A stretch of DNA of 64,000 bases from Pandoraea sp. (GTDB taxonomy: Bacteria; Pseudomonadota; Gammaproteobacteria; Burkholderiales; Burkholderiaceae), in the NCBI RefSeq assembly GCF_004297875.1, contig NZ_SCSK01000024.1:1-64000 (forward strand), given 5' to 3'. The notes beneath the pieces were generated by a model, which searched no databases, was not told the DNA's origin, and saw only the letters and a program-made list of their open reading frames with translations. The stretch's first letter is position 1. Each line of letters begins with the position of its first letter. Positions 1 to 9,346 of this stretch are shown piece after piece. A program made the position numbers and the translations under genes.

Positions 1-124
1 GCCAGTGGCCGAGCGGGGCAACCCATCGATCCACACACTAGGCCGGATACAAGGCAGCAGCCGACTTCTTCACAACACGATGCGGGTTACTACCTATCGC
101 CGGGAGGCATCCATACAAGACGAC

Positions 125-1561
125 ATGAGTAATGCCTTGGCCGGAGAGCACATCGACGGCGAGCCCGGTGTCAGCCGCATGGAAGACCCGCTCGCTCGCG
201 GCGCGCACCTGCTCTTTAGAATCGAAAACGTACCCTTTACCCGGTGGCACACCAAAGCCCGCGTGATCATGGGCAGCGCGACATTCTTCGATGCATTCGA
301 TGCGCTGTCGCTCGCTTTCGCCATGCCGGTGCTGGTTGGTCTGTGGCATCTCAGTGCCAAGGAAATCGGCGTGCTGATTGCGGCCGGCTATCTTGGCCAG
401 TTGATCGGCGCCCTGGTATTCGGCTGGTGCGCGGAGCACTTCGGCCGGGTGCGTAGCGCGGCGGTGGCGGTTGGGCTGATGTCGGTGATGGGCGTGGCCT
501 GCGCGTTCACCGGCAATTTTCATATGCTTTTCCTGGCCCGCTTCGTGCAAGGCATCGGCGTGGGCGGCGAAGTCCCCGTCGCGGCGGCCTATATCAGCGA
601 GCTGTCGCAGGCGCATGGCCGCGGCCGGTTCTTCGTGCTCTACGAGCTGATCTTCCCGCTGGGGTTACTTGGCGCGGCGCAAGCCGGCGCGTTCGTCGTG
701 CCGCGTTTCGGCTGGGAATGCATGTTCCTGGTCGGAGCGATCCCGGGCCTGCTGGTGGCGCTGCTGATTGCCCGTTTGCCCGAATCGCCGCGTTGGCTGG
801 TCGGCAAGAATCGCTGCGACGAAGCCGAGCGGATCATCGAAGGAATCGAAGCCAGCACGCCCAGGCGAGATCTCGATGCCGTGCGCGACCGAAGCGAGAT
901 CGAAGCCCGTTTGGCCTCGCTGCGCCAGGGCGCCCGCCGGCATGGCAAGGCCACCTGGAAGGAGCTGTTCTCGCCGGTGTATCGAGGCCGCACGTTGGGT
1001 GTATGGGTGCTTTGGGCTGCCGCGTATTTTGTTGCGAATGGCATCAATAACTGGCTGCCGAGCCTGTACAAGACGGTCTACCATCTGCCGCTGCAAGAGT
1101 CCCTGAGGCTGGCGTCGATGTCGAACGTGTTGAGTGTGCTCGCGGTGCTCGGATGCGCATTTCTGATCGACCGCGTCGGGCGCAGGCGCTGGGCCATGGC
1201 CTGCTTCCTGATCAGCGGCGCGCTGCTGCTGGGGCTCGGCGCACTCGCCACGGGCAGCCCGTGGTCGCTGATGGTGCTGGGCTCGTCCGCCTATGCTGTT
1301 ATGGGCACTGTCACCGTCATGCTGTATCTCTATACGCCGGAAATTTACCCTACGCGCATGCGTGCGATCGGCACCGGGGTGGCGACGTCGTGGCTTCGTG
1401 CGGCGTCGGCAGCCGCTCCGGCCATCGTGGGTATCGTTCTGACCGGGTACGGGATCGGCGCGGTGTTTCTGATGTTCGCCCTGGCGACCATGGTCGGCCT
1501 TGGCGCGGCGTCGCGCATGATCGAGACGACCAATCGCGCGCTGGAAGAAATCTCGCCTTGA
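125..1561 (+). CDS. MFS transporter, sugar-porter-like
   Basis: Major facilitator permease of 478 residues from the chosen ATG, with about 12 hydrophobic segments. A long central loop carries the family signature ESPRW near residue 220, and an RVGRR-type loop motif lies in the second half. The frame stays open upstream to a GTG at position 5, but that stretch (residues SIHTLGRIQG and on) is polar and not family-like. The ATG at 125 follows a GGGAGG about 15 bases upstream; a second ATG at 179 is also possible. It resembles NiaP/aromatic-acid type MFS carriers, but the substrate cannot be told. A porin and a LysR regulator lie downstream in the opposite orientation. A strong terminator follows at 1624. 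Confidence 0.85.
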   Translation: MSNALAGEHIDGEPGVSRMEDPLARGAHLLFRIENVPFTRWHTKARVIMGSATFFDAFDALSLAFAMPVLVGLWHLSAKEIGVLIAAGYLGQLIGALVFGWCAEHFGRVRSAAVAVGLMSVMGVACAFTGNFHMLFLARFVQGIGVGGEVPVAAAYISELSQAHGRGRFFVLYELIFPLGLLGAAQAGAFVVPRFGWECMFLVGAIPGLLVALLIARLPESPRWLVGKNRCDEAERIIEGIEASTPRRDLDAVRDRSEIEARLASLRQGARRHGKATWKELFSPVYRGRTLGVWVLWAAAYFVANGINNWLPSLYKTVYHLPLQESLRLASMSNVLSVLAVLGCAFLIDRVGRRRWAMACFLISGALLLGLGALATGSPWSLMVLGSSAYAVMGTVTVMLYLYTPEIYPTRMRAIGTGVATSWLRAASAAAPAIVGIVLTGYGIGAVFLMFALATMVGLGAASRMIETTNRALEEISP

Positions 1562-1623
1562 GATCAACTCGTCGCGGCGAGCACGGACTGGCCGACGATT
1601 GACGTCGTGGATGTTCAACGAAA

Positions 1624-1680
1624 GAGCCATCACTTGGCGCGGCGAGGTGCCGCGACCCGTGATGGCTCGATGTTTTTTTA
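1624..1680 (+). terminator. Rho-independent terminator after the first MFS gene
   Basis: Stem GAGCCATCAC (1624-1633) pairs perfectly with GTGATGGCTC (1659-1668). The loop contains a further CGCGGC/GCCGCG helix. GATG and a run of seven T follow. Confidence 0.85.
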
Positions 1681-1816
1681 CGTGACTGTATCTGGATTGA
1701 TGCCCGGCCGGGGATTGCCGGTGAAGTGCTGCGGGAGGGCGGCGAGTGAGCCGGAGCGGGTGGTGAAGGGGCGGCAGCGCGGCAGCGCGAGCCGCCCCTT
1801 GTTGCGAGCACGAGCT

Positions 1817-2884
1817 CTAGAACCGGTGACGCATTCCGATGCCATAGGTGCTGCCGGACGGGTTCGATGCCAGCTTGTCATACGAATAGGCGGCGTAGAC
1901 GTCGGTACGCTTGGAGAAGAAATAATCGTAGGCAATCGATGTCGTGTCGCGCACGGTATTTTTCTGCCGGGGGCCGCTTTGCTTGGTGAGAGCCCACTCC
2001 GCCAGCACGGATGCCCGCGGGGAAACCGGGACCGAGACGCCTAGCTCGTAAGTGTGAGAGCCGATGCCGAGTGTCGTCGTATTGGTCGTCTGGAGCGCGC
2101 CGTAGAATTTTGCGAAACGGGTCTGGTACGTGGCGCCTCCCAGGTAGAGGTACTGCTGCTGCGCCGGGGCGATCGCCGCGGCCCGCACGCGCTGCGCGGA
2201 CAAAGCGACCAGCAGCGGCCCGTTCTTATAGGTGAGATGCAGGCCGAGATTGTCGCGGCCCTGATGTCCGGTGACATCGCTCACGCCATATTGCACGTTA
2301 CCGGTGAGGCCGGCAAAGGAAGGAGAGGTATACCCGATCGTGTTGGACCAGACGGTGTCGCCGATGGCCGTGCCGTTGTAGGCCGCCATATACGATTGCA
2401 CGATAAGCGGCGAGAACACGACCGACGGACCAAACGGATTGAGCAGTATCTGGTGCAGGTAGGTGCCGGTCGTCTGTTGGCCGACCTTGAGCGTCCCGTA
2501 CGCGACGGAGGACAATCCCACGTATGCGTTGCGGGCGAAGAATCCGTCGGAGGGATTGCGTCCCATTTGGCCGGTGTTTGGCCTGAAGAAGCTCTCCAGC
2601 GCAAAAATGACCGCGGTGCCGTTACCGAGGTCCTCGCGCCCGCGCATGCCCCAATATGAAGTGGTCAAGCCGCCGCCACCCTGCTGGACCATGCCATGCG
2701 GTGTGGTGCTGAGTTTCGACTGATCGACGTAGACGCCGATCAGTCCATACAGCTGAACCGACGAGGATGAGTCGGCAAGCGGCGACGCCGCCTTGGCCGA
2801 GCCGTTGCACAGGACCAAGGAAGCCGCCGCGAGGCAACTCATGGCGAGGACGCTTCTGGATTTAAGGCGCTTGCTGGCAAGCAT
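1817..2884 (-). CDS. Gram-negative porin (trimeric 16-strand type)
   Basis: Outer-membrane general porin of 355 residues, the usual size for burkholderial OmpC-like porins. A signal peptide runs to about residue 32 (positive MLASKRLKSR, hydrophobic core, AKA/AS cleavage). The mature protein opens with SSVQLYGLIGVYVD, the typical first beta strand, and ends in the terminal phenylalanine (GIGMRHRF) needed for outer-membrane insertion. The start is set by an AAGGAGA about 9 bases before the ATG; upstream in-frame codons look non-coding. It is divergent from the LysR gene at 3153, a likely regulator. Downstream, a GC-rich hairpin (AAGGGGCGGC 1766-1775 with GCCGCCCCTT 1791-1800) may end transcription but has no T-run. 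Confidence 0.93.
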   Translation of the reverse strand: MLASKRLKSRSVLAMSCLAAASLVLCNGSAKAASPLADSSSSVQLYGLIGVYVDQSKLSTTPHGMVQQGGGGLTTSYWGMRGREDLGNGTAVIFALESFFRPNTGQMGRNPSDGFFARNAYVGLSSVAYGTLKVGQQTTGTYLHQILLNPFGPSVVFSPLIVQSYMAAYNGTAIGDTVWSNTIGYTSPSFAGLTGNVQYGVSDVTGHQGRDNLGLHLTYKNGPLLVALSAQRVRAAAIAPAQQQYLYLGGATYQTRFAKFYGALQTTNTTTLGIGSHTYELGVSVPVSPRASVLAEWALTKQSGPRQKNTVRDTTSIAYDYFFSKRTDVYAAYSYDKLASNPSGSTYGIGMRHRF

Positions 2885-3152
2885 GGGGTTGTCTCCTTGA
2901 AATTGTTTTGGGGCACGCCGAGCCTGGGGTATGTGCCGCGCTACCCTGTGGCGCATGCCGCGGCGCATCGATGCCGCACCGGGCGCGAGGGTCGTATTGC
3001 CTTGCGACGCGCCATGAAGAGCCCGTCAAAGAGCGCGCACATGGCGTACCCGCATCCCTCGCCGAAGCCAGTGTATGTAACGCTGAGTTATGCGGATAGA
3101 CTGAAGGGAGCGAATTCAGATATGCTCGATTTGAGATATCAATGGAGGCGAC

Positions 3153-4211
3153 ATGAATCGCGAGATATTCAAGCTTTTCGTCGAAGTCGCGGAATTGGGG
3201 AGCATCAGCCGCGTTGCAGCGTTGCGCCAGACGGTGCAATCGCATGTCAGCCGGCAGATCGCCGAGTTCGAGCGCGAGTGCGGTGGCCGGCTGTTCGAGC
3301 GCACCGGGCGGGGCGTGACGCTGACCGGTTTCGGCGAGCGAATCATTCCGCGGGTGCGCGCCTGGCTGGCGGATACCGATCAACTGCTCAATGACATTCG
3401 AACCTCCTCGGGCATTCCGGTCGGCGAGGTGCGCATCGGGATTCTGCAATCGACTGCCCATCCCCTGATCACGACGCTATGCGAGCGTCTGGCGGCCGCT
3501 TATCCGGATATTCGCTTGAACATTCGCGAAAGCCAGCTCGGCGAGGTTGAAACGTGGCTCGACACCGGGCGGGTCGATCTGGCGATACTCTTTCACGCCG
3601 AGCGGGCGATGACCACCGAACGCCTGGCGACGCTGGCGACCATCAACACCTATCTGGTCGGCGCCCCCGATGCGCCGCTGACGCAACACGAGAGCGTCGA
3701 TTTTCGAAAGCTTCAGAATGCGCCGCTGGTATTGCCCGGGCGCCCCAACCGATTGCGTGACATGCTCGACGACGAGGCGCGACGGGCGGGCATCGTGTTG
3801 CGTACGATCTTCGATGCCGATTCCCTGGCGGTGCAGCGCGAGGTGGCTGCCAGCGGTCGCGCCTACGCGGTGCTGGGCCCGTGGGCGATTGCGCAGGACA
3901 TCCGTGCCGGTCGCCTGCGCGCGGCGCGCATCGTGCGGCCTGGCATTACGCGTTTCGTGACGCTGGCCAGTGCCCGGCAAGGCTCGATGACGCCGGCGCT
4001 GCGCATCGTCATCGAGTTGCTGAAACAAATTTCCGCCGAACTGATCGAGTCGGGGCAATATCTGGGCCTGCCTCAGGCGCCTCTTGCCGTCGATCCAAAG
4101 CCGAAGAGCCGTGCCGCGGAAGGCGCGGACCGAGCCTCGTCCAGGCGCATGGGAGCGAGCGAGAAAGGTGCGCGGCGACGCCTTGTGCCAACCGATGCGA
4201 ACGACAAATGA
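3153..4211 (+). CDS. LysR-family transcriptional regulator
   Basis: 352 residues. The N-terminal winged helix-turn-helix (about residues 1-60) begins MNREIFKLFVEVAELGSISRVAALRQTVQSHVSRQIAEFE. An effector-binding domain follows, opening GEVRIGILQS near residue 90. The ATG follows TGGAGG at close spacing. The C terminus has about 45 extra basic, low-complexity residues (KPKSRAAEGADRASSRR) beyond the usual 300-310, which may be disordered. It is divergent from the porin gene with 268 bases between them, the classic LysR arrangement, so the porin or the neighbouring MFS gene is the probable target. The inducer cannot be inferred. Confidence 0.88.
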   Translation: MNREIFKLFVEVAELGSISRVAALRQTVQSHVSRQIAEFERECGGRLFERTGRGVTLTGFGERIIPRVRAWLADTDQLLNDIRTSSGIPVGEVRIGILQSTAHPLITTLCERLAAAYPDIRLNIRESQLGEVETWLDTGRVDLAILFHAERAMTTERLATLATINTYLVGAPDAPLTQHESVDFRKLQNAPLVLPGRPNRLRDMLDDEARRAGIVLRTIFDADSLAVQREVAASGRAYAVLGPWAIAQDIRAGRLRAARIVRPGITRFVTLASARQGSMTPALRIVIELLKQISAELIESGQYLGLPQAPLAVDPKPKSRAAEGADRASSRRMGASEKGARRRLVPTDANDK

Positions 4212-4301
4212 CGGGAACCTGGCCGAGGCGGATTGGCTGGCGGCGGGAGGGTGTCTTTGCTCGCCGTTGCGAACGGCTCGCCGTCTAGAGGCATCGGCCG
4301 A

Positions 4302-4961
4302 TCAGCGGTTGTCGCGAACCCCATTCTCCCGCGCCTCGCCGAACACCGGCAGACGCCAGCCGAAATAGAGCGAGGCGAGCCGCGCCGTCACGCAGGCGAG
4401 CGTCGCGAGCCAGGGCGTCCAGGCATTGCTCCAGCCGGCGTAGTAAAGGCCGACCTGGGTCACCGCGCCGAGCAGGGCGGCCGAGGCGTAGATCTCGCGC
4501 TCGAGGATGGCGGGCACGCGCGAGAGCATGACGTCGCGCATCACGCCGCCGCCGACCGCGCTGACGATGCCCAGCAGGATTGCCAGTTCCGCGCTGTGTC
4601 CGTAGGTGAGCGCCTTTTGCGCGCCCGACACGGCAAACAGGCCGAGCCCGATCGCGTCGAAAAGCAGCACCGAATGGCGCAGGCGCCGGATTTTCGGATA
4701 CGCCAGGATGGTGAGCGCGGCGGCGCACAGCGAGGCGGCCAGGTAGCGCCAGTTCGACAGGCCCGCCGGCGGCACGGCACCGATGCAGACGTCGCGCACG
4801 ATGCCGCCGCCGCAGGCCACGGTGAAGGCGACGGCCGCGATGCCGAACAGATCGAGTCGTCTTTGGCGGGCCGCGACGGCACCGCTGATGGCGAACGCGA
4901 AGGTGCCCACCAGATCGAGGACGGTGTACACCACATGGGAATTGACGACGTGGGGGGGCAC
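4302..4961 (-). CDS. TRIC/UPF0126 (YicG-like) membrane protein
   Basis: About 219 residues with seven predicted membrane segments. The duplicated glycine-rich motif of the family is present twice: GGGIVRDV in the first repeat and GGGVMRDV in the second. The first helix reads LDLVGTFAFAISGA, typical of YicG/YadS proteins. Related proteins form trimeric cation channels or glycine transporters; the role here is unassigned. No convincing ribosome site decides the start. GTG at 4961 or GTG at 4934 fits the family length, while the ATG at 5096 would run across the neighbouring divergent gene. It is divergent from the DsbA-family gene. Confidence 0.85.
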   Translation of the reverse strand: MPPHVVNSHVVYTVLDLVGTFAFAISGAVAARQRRLDLFGIAAVAFTVACGGGIVRDVCIGAVPPAGLSNWRYLAASLCAAALTILAYPKIRRLRHSVLLFDAIGLGLFAVSGAQKALTYGHSAELAILLGIVSAVGGGVMRDVMLSRVPAILEREIYASAALLGAVTQVGLYYAGWSNAWTPWLATLACVTARLASLYFGWRLPVFGEARENGVRDNR

Positions 4962-5084
4962 GATGATCTGTCTGATAGTGAAGGCTGGCCAGACGCCGGC
5001 CAGATGGCGCTGGGAGCGAATATACACCGGTTGGCCGGAAAATTCGCTGGTATGATCGAAGCGATCAAGCCGGAGGAAAGCACC

Positions 5085-5729
5085 ATGCAACCGCAACCGT
5101 TAAGAATCGATTTTGTCTCGGATATTGCCTGTCCATGGTGCGCGGTCGGGCTGTCGTCGCTGCGGCTTGCGCTGGCCCGTCTCGAAAACGAGGTCGAGCC
5201 CGAGATCGTGGTGCACCCATTCGAGCTGAATCCGGACATGGCCGCCGGCGGCGAGAACACCGTCAAGTATCTCAGCAGGAAGTATGGCCGCACGCCGGAG
5301 CAGGTGGCCCAGACGCAAGCGATGATCCGCGAGCGCGGCGCGAGTGTCGACTTCACGTTCGGCCCGCGCACCCGCGTCTACAACACGTTCGACGCGCATC
5401 GCCTGATGCATTGGGCGGGTCTCCAGGGCGAGCAGTTGCCGCTCAAGCTCGCGCTGCTGCGCGCCTATCATTCGGACGACAAGGATGTCAGCAACCACGA
5501 CGTCCTGGTCGAGGTCGCGGAATCCGTCGGGCTCGACCCGGTCGAGGCGCGCGCCGTGCTGCAGCGTGGCGACTACGCCGAGCAGGTACGCGCCGAGGAG
5601 CGGGACTACCAAGCCAAGGGCATCCATTCGGTGCCGACCATCATCTTCAATCGCCGCTACGTACTGACCGGCGGCCAGCCGGTGGAGACCTTCGAACAGG
5701 TGATTCGCGAGGTGCTGGCGGCGGAGTAG
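5085..5729 (+). CDS. DsbA-family oxidoreductase, FrnE-like
   Basis: Thioredoxin-fold protein of 214 residues with the redox motif CPWC at residues 16-19 (DIACPWCAVG). The C-terminal half has the FrnE pattern SVPTIIFNRRYVLTGGQP, with the cis-proline loop before the last strand. There is no signal peptide, so it should act in the cytoplasm, as FrnE/polyketide-linked isomerases do. The start is fixed by GGAGGAAAG at 5072-5080, five bases before the ATG; the longer open frame upstream is charged, low-complexity shadow sequence. It is a single gene, followed by a strong terminator. Confidence 0.9.
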   Translation: MQPQPLRIDFVSDIACPWCAVGLSSLRLALARLENEVEPEIVVHPFELNPDMAAGGENTVKYLSRKYGRTPEQVAQTQAMIRERGASVDFTFGPRTRVYNTFDAHRLMHWAGLQGEQLPLKLALLRAYHSDDKDVSNHDVLVEVAESVGLDPVEARAVLQRGDYAEQVRAEERDYQAKGIHSVPTIIFNRRYVLTGGQPVETFEQVIREVLAAE

Positions 5730-5750
5730 GGCGCCACGCTCCCTGAAAGC

Positions 5751-5781
5751 AAAAAGCCCAACCTGGCGGTTGGGCTTTTTT
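5751..5781 (+). terminator. Rho-independent terminator after the FrnE-like gene
   Basis: AAAAGCCCAACC (5752-5763), loop TGGC, then GGTTGGGCTTTT running into a T tract. The A-run on the left side would let it also work in the opposite direction. Confidence 0.9.
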
Positions 5782-5850
5782 GCGTGTGTCTCATATAACG
5801 AGTGAGGCACGCTGGCAAGCGCCGGATTTGCATTATCGGGGGCTGCGAGC

Positions 5851-6007
5851 GATCAACTGAATAGTCCGATATTCCGGGCAAAGCGGAAAGAGGGTGAACT
5901 ATCGCGCACAGGCCATATCTGGCATTTCTCAATCAGTCGCGTGCCCATGGGAGAGTTTTGCCAGCGGCGAGGACGCCGAGGTTGTCGATTACCAGGATTA
6001 TCAGTAG
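5851..6007 (+). pseudogene. Degraded HigB/RelE-type toxin upstream of higA
   Basis: No intact reading frame, but pieces of a HigB/GraT-type toxin can be read in two frames. In the first, from about 5863, the translation is SPIFRAKRKEGELSRTGHIWHFSIS, resembling the SFRHKG start and the GHWSI strand of the family. In another frame, from 5948, WESFASGEDAEVVDYQDYQ ends in a TAG at 6005, matching the family ending GEDAxLVDYQDYH. The stop lies 10 bases before the higA start, exactly where an intact higB would end. The middle of the gene is deleted and the frame is broken. The call rests on short motif matches. Confidence 0.45.
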
Positions 6008-6017
6008 GGAACAGAAT

Positions 6018-6311
6018 ATGGCGCGCATGTACCATCCGCCGCACCCCGGCGACGCACTCAAGGAAGATGTATTGCCGGCCTTGGATCTGAGTGTGACCGA
6101 AGCCGCCGAGCAATTGGGGGTGTCGCGTGTGGCACTTTCGAGGGTAATTGACGGGCGGGCTGCGATTAGTGCCGATATGGCAATTCGTTTGGCCCAATGG
6201 CTGGGCGGCAGCCCGGAAATCTGGCTGCGGCAGCAGCTTCAATATGACTTATGGCATGCGGAGAAAAAAAGCACGCTCAAAGTCAAACCGGCAAAGCGGT
6301 TGAACGTCTAG
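6018..6311 (+). CDS. higA: HigA-family addiction module antitoxin (XRE)
   Basis: 97 residues with the HigA hallmark opening MYHPPHPGDALKEDVLPALDLSVTEAAEQLGVSRVALSRVIDGRAAISADMAIRLAQWLGGSPEIWLRQQ. A helix-turn-helix covers about residues 26-60. HigA normally neutralises the ribosome-dependent mRNase HigB and represses its own operon. Here the upstream higB looks degraded (5851-6007), so this antitoxin appears to be an orphan. A recombinase remnant follows directly. The start is the ATG at 6018 rather than the earlier TTG at 5958, which lies inside the toxin remnant. Confidence 0.88.
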   Translation: MARMYHPPHPGDALKEDVLPALDLSVTEAAEQLGVSRVALSRVIDGRAAISADMAIRLAQWLGGSPEIWLRQQLQYDLWHAEKKSTLKVKPAKRLNV

Positions 6312-6312
6312 C

Positions 6313-6870
6313 AGTGGCCGAGGATTCTGGCTTGGGCGATCCAAGAACCCGGTTATCAGTGCCTACTTGCAAGCGTTATTGCTTACCGGCACACGCCGCG
6401 AGGAAATGGCGGCGCTCAAGTGTGCCGGTGTGGATTTTCAATGGCGAAGCCTGCGTGTGGCTGACAAGGTGGAAACGGTGACGGACCGAGTTATTCCGCT
6501 GACAACTTATCCTGCCTCCTTGCTGGCCGCGTTACCGCGCCGCAATGAATGGGTGTTCAGCAGTCCGGCCGCCGCCGATGGCAAGATTGCCGAGCCGCGC
6601 ATTGCGCACAATCAGGTGCTAGCCGCTGCCGGATTGCCTCATGTGACGCTGCATGGCCTGCGCCGGTCATTCGGCACGCTTTCTGAGTGGTGCGAGGTGC
6701 CTGTGGGCGTGGTGGCGCAAATTATGGGGCACACCGCGAGCGCACTTGCCGAGAAGCATTATCGCCGCCGTCCGCTGGACCTGCTGCGAAACTGGCACGA
6801 CAAGATTGAGACGTGGATGCTGGAGCAGGCGGGCATCGACTTTAAGCCTGAGCAGGCGCCTTGCGGGTAG
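6313..6870 (+). pseudogene. Tyrosine recombinase/integrase, N-terminally truncated
   Basis: Only the catalytic half of a phage-type integrase remains, about 170 residues. It opens NPVISAYLQALLLTGTRREEMAALK, containing the first catalytic arginine. It then has HGLRRSFGTLSEW with the HxxR motif, followed by GHTASALAEKHYRRR with the final His and the nucleophilic Tyr. The arm-binding and core-binding domains are absent. The frame is closed by the TAG at 6310 just upstream, and the only starts are a TTG at 6367 and later codons, so a functional enzyme is unlikely. Its position close to tRNA-Thr supports an old island integration at that tRNA. Confidence 0.8.
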
Positions 6871-6912
6871 TGGCGCAGTGATTTACGAATATAGCAAAAA
6901 AGCGATAAAATA

Positions 6913-7230
6913 ATGGCATGGCACGTAGAGTTAATACCTGACGCTGAAGCCGAATTGCTGGTGCTGCCGCCCGATATGCGCGCCCGCTTTCTGCACATCG
7001 CGGAAATGCTGGCGGAATTTGGTCCGCAGCGCGTCGGAATGCCGCACGTGCGCCCGTTGGATGGAAAGTTGTGGGAAATCCGCATGACGGGCCGGGATGG
7101 CATCGCGCGGGCGATATACGTTACACGGACCGGGCAGCGTCTGGTTGTGCTGCACGTGTTCGTGAAGAAGACGCAGAAGACGCCGCGCCGGGCCATCGAG
7201 ACAGCTCTCGCCAGAATGAAAGAGGATTGA
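6913..7230 (+). CDS. RelE/Gp49-family toxin of a toxin-antitoxin pair
   Basis: 105 residues of the phage-derived Gp49-like/HigB toxin family. Recognisable pieces are LPPDMRARFLHIAEML, PHVRPLDGKLWEIRMTGRDGIARAIYVT and the lysine-rich VLHVFVKKTQKTPRRAIETALARMKED. Members cleave mRNA on the ribosome. The XRE antitoxin gene starts three bases after its stop codon. Both genes appear intact, unlike the neighbouring higB and recombinase. An AT-rich stretch (AAAAAAGCGATAAAATA) precedes the start and may hold the promoter. Confidence 0.88.
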   Translation: MAWHVELIPDAEAELLVLPPDMRARFLHIAEMLAEFGPQRVGMPHVRPLDGKLWEIRMTGRDGIARAIYVTRTGQRLVVLHVFVKKTQKTPRRAIETALARMKED

Positions 7231-7233
7231 ACG

Positions 7234-7512
7234 ATGACTGACCTTGCCACCCTGAAAAAACGCCTGCTGGCGGACCCCAAAACCAAGGCTGAATACGACG
7301 CCCAAGCGCCGGAGTTTGCCATTGCACGAGAACTCATTGCAGCGCGTGTTCGAGCCGGGCTGACTCAAGATGAGTTGGCAGAACGGATGCATACGACCCA
7401 ATCGACGATTGCCAGAATGGAGAGTGGCCGTTCGTTGCCTTCGATGCGTACACTTGCCCGATATGCCGAGGCAACTGGAAGCCGCGCTGTGGTGCGTCTT
7501 GAGGCCGTATAG
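7234..7512 (+). CDS. XRE-family antitoxin
   Basis: 92 residues. An N-terminal helix opens MTDLATLKKRLLADPKTKAEYDAQAPEFAIARELIAARVRAGLTQDELAERM, and a helix-turn-helix follows (TTQSTIARMESGRSLPSMRTLARYAEATG, about residues 48-80). This is the standard partner of Gp49-type toxins in the inverted toxin-first order. It presumably binds the toxin and the shared promoter upstream of 6913. The two genes are separated by only three bases. Confidence 0.9.
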   Translation: MTDLATLKKRLLADPKTKAEYDAQAPEFAIARELIAARVRAGLTQDELAERMHTTQSTIARMESGRSLPSMRTLARYAEATGSRAVVRLEAV

Positions 7513-7613
7513 AGCATGACCGTTGCCTGACGGTATCAGGCGGAGCGGCGGCGCGGGTGTTGCAGCACTTCGCGCCGCCTGGCCATAAGCCAAGCTAGAA
7601 AGGAGCTTGAATC

Positions 7614-7935
7614 TTGGCTAAGACCAATTCTACGCCGGTCCCTACCCCAAAATCGTTTCCTCAAGACCGCGCGAGCGAGCTTGCATTAAAGCTTGATGCG
7701 CTACTTTTTCAGACTTACGGCGACAGTGGCGAGGCTTTTCGCAACACCCATGAAACGCTGGGACTGCTACATGTGGGCTTGTGTTGGTATCGCTGCAGAA
7801 CTGCGAGCGCTAATTAACGGCGAAAGTTCTGAGGTGCTTCATGGATATGAGGCCTACCGTGACCGGTTGGTACTAGTGAAGGACGCAGGTCAGCGTTACT
7901 CGGGGTCATCGGATACGTCTGCGCCCGCACTCTAA
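7614..7935 (+). pseudogene. Frameshifted small hypothetical gene
   Basis: Two overlapping frames read like one protein. The first opens MAKTNSTPVPTPKSFPQDRASELALKLDALLFQTYGDSGEAFRNTHETL after a GAAAGGAGC ribosome site (TTG start at 7614). At about 7750 it loses its character, while the next frame continues CYMWACVGIAAELRALINGESSEVLHGYEAYRDRL. The WACxxIAxEL stretch resembles short conserved hypothetical proteins common in betaproteobacterial accessory DNA. A single-base indel near 7750-7765 would explain the break. Function unknown. Confidence 0.5.
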
Positions 7936-8028
7936 GCTGGATTATCAGTGGATTTGCTAAATCGCCTATGTAGGCCTGCAGTTTCTCCAATCCGGTTGCA
8001 CAGTAGTTACACTGTTGCCAGAAACGAC

Positions 8029-8061
8029 AAAGGGTTACGCGCATGATTGCGGTAACCCTTT
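8029..8061 (-). terminator. Hairpin 3' of tRNA-Thr
   Basis: Perfect 10-bp inverted repeat AAAGGGTTAC (8029-8038) / GTAACCCTTT (8052-8061), with CGC/GCG extending it inside the loop. Read leftward it lies nine bases beyond the tRNA CCA end and is followed by GTCGTTTC, so the U-tract is weak. It is the likely tRNA terminator. Confidence 0.55.
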
Positions 8062-8069
8062 GATTTTAT

Positions 8070-8145
8070 TGGTGCCGGAAAGAGGAGTCGAACCCCCGAC
8101 CTTCGCATTACGAATGCGCTGCTCTACCGACTGAGCTATTCCGGC
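8070..8145 (-). tRNA. tRNA-Thr (anticodon CGT)
   Basis: 76-nt cloverleaf on the minus strand with encoded CCA. Acceptor GCCGGAA pairs with TTCCGGC, the D arm contains AGCTCAGTCGGTAGAGC, the anticodon stem/loop GCATT-CGT-AATGC gives anticodon CGT (threonine), and the T arm contains GGTTCGACTCC. Its 3' end faces the recombinase remnant and toxin-antitoxin genes, a common integration geometry. Confidence 0.95.
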
Positions 8146-8257
8146 GAAGCCTCGGATTTTAACAAAACCAGAGGTGATTTGTCACTAGCCTGACGCAATA
8201 TTTTTCCCGGCAGCGGTGCGCATGGCGTCGCCGAAGCGGGGCCGACGCCAGGCCGGC

Positions 8258-9262
<1,005 letters not shown>

Positions 9263-9346
9263 GACTGCACTCCAGGGCAAAAGACTTGGGTTGCCGCAAT
9301 TTTACCCGCCCGGGACGCGCTCATGCGCCTTTTTACTTTTGCCGGC

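Noticed and set aside
5..124. Upstream GTG start for the first MFS gene
   Set aside because: The 40 extra residues do not resemble the family and no ribosome site precedes the GTG, though the window edge limits what can be seen.
4233..5084. N-terminal extension of the FrnE-like protein by about 280 residues
   Set aside because: The extra sequence is charged shadow translation of the TRIC-family gene. A perfect ribosome site (GGAGGAAAG) marks the ATG at 5085.
5784..8069. Direct repeat of the tRNA-Thr 3' end marking the far edge of the island
   Set aside because: I looked for a second copy of the tRNA tail (such as GAGTCGAAC or the CCGGAAAGAG segment) left of the recombinase remnant and saw none. 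The far attachment site may be deleted.
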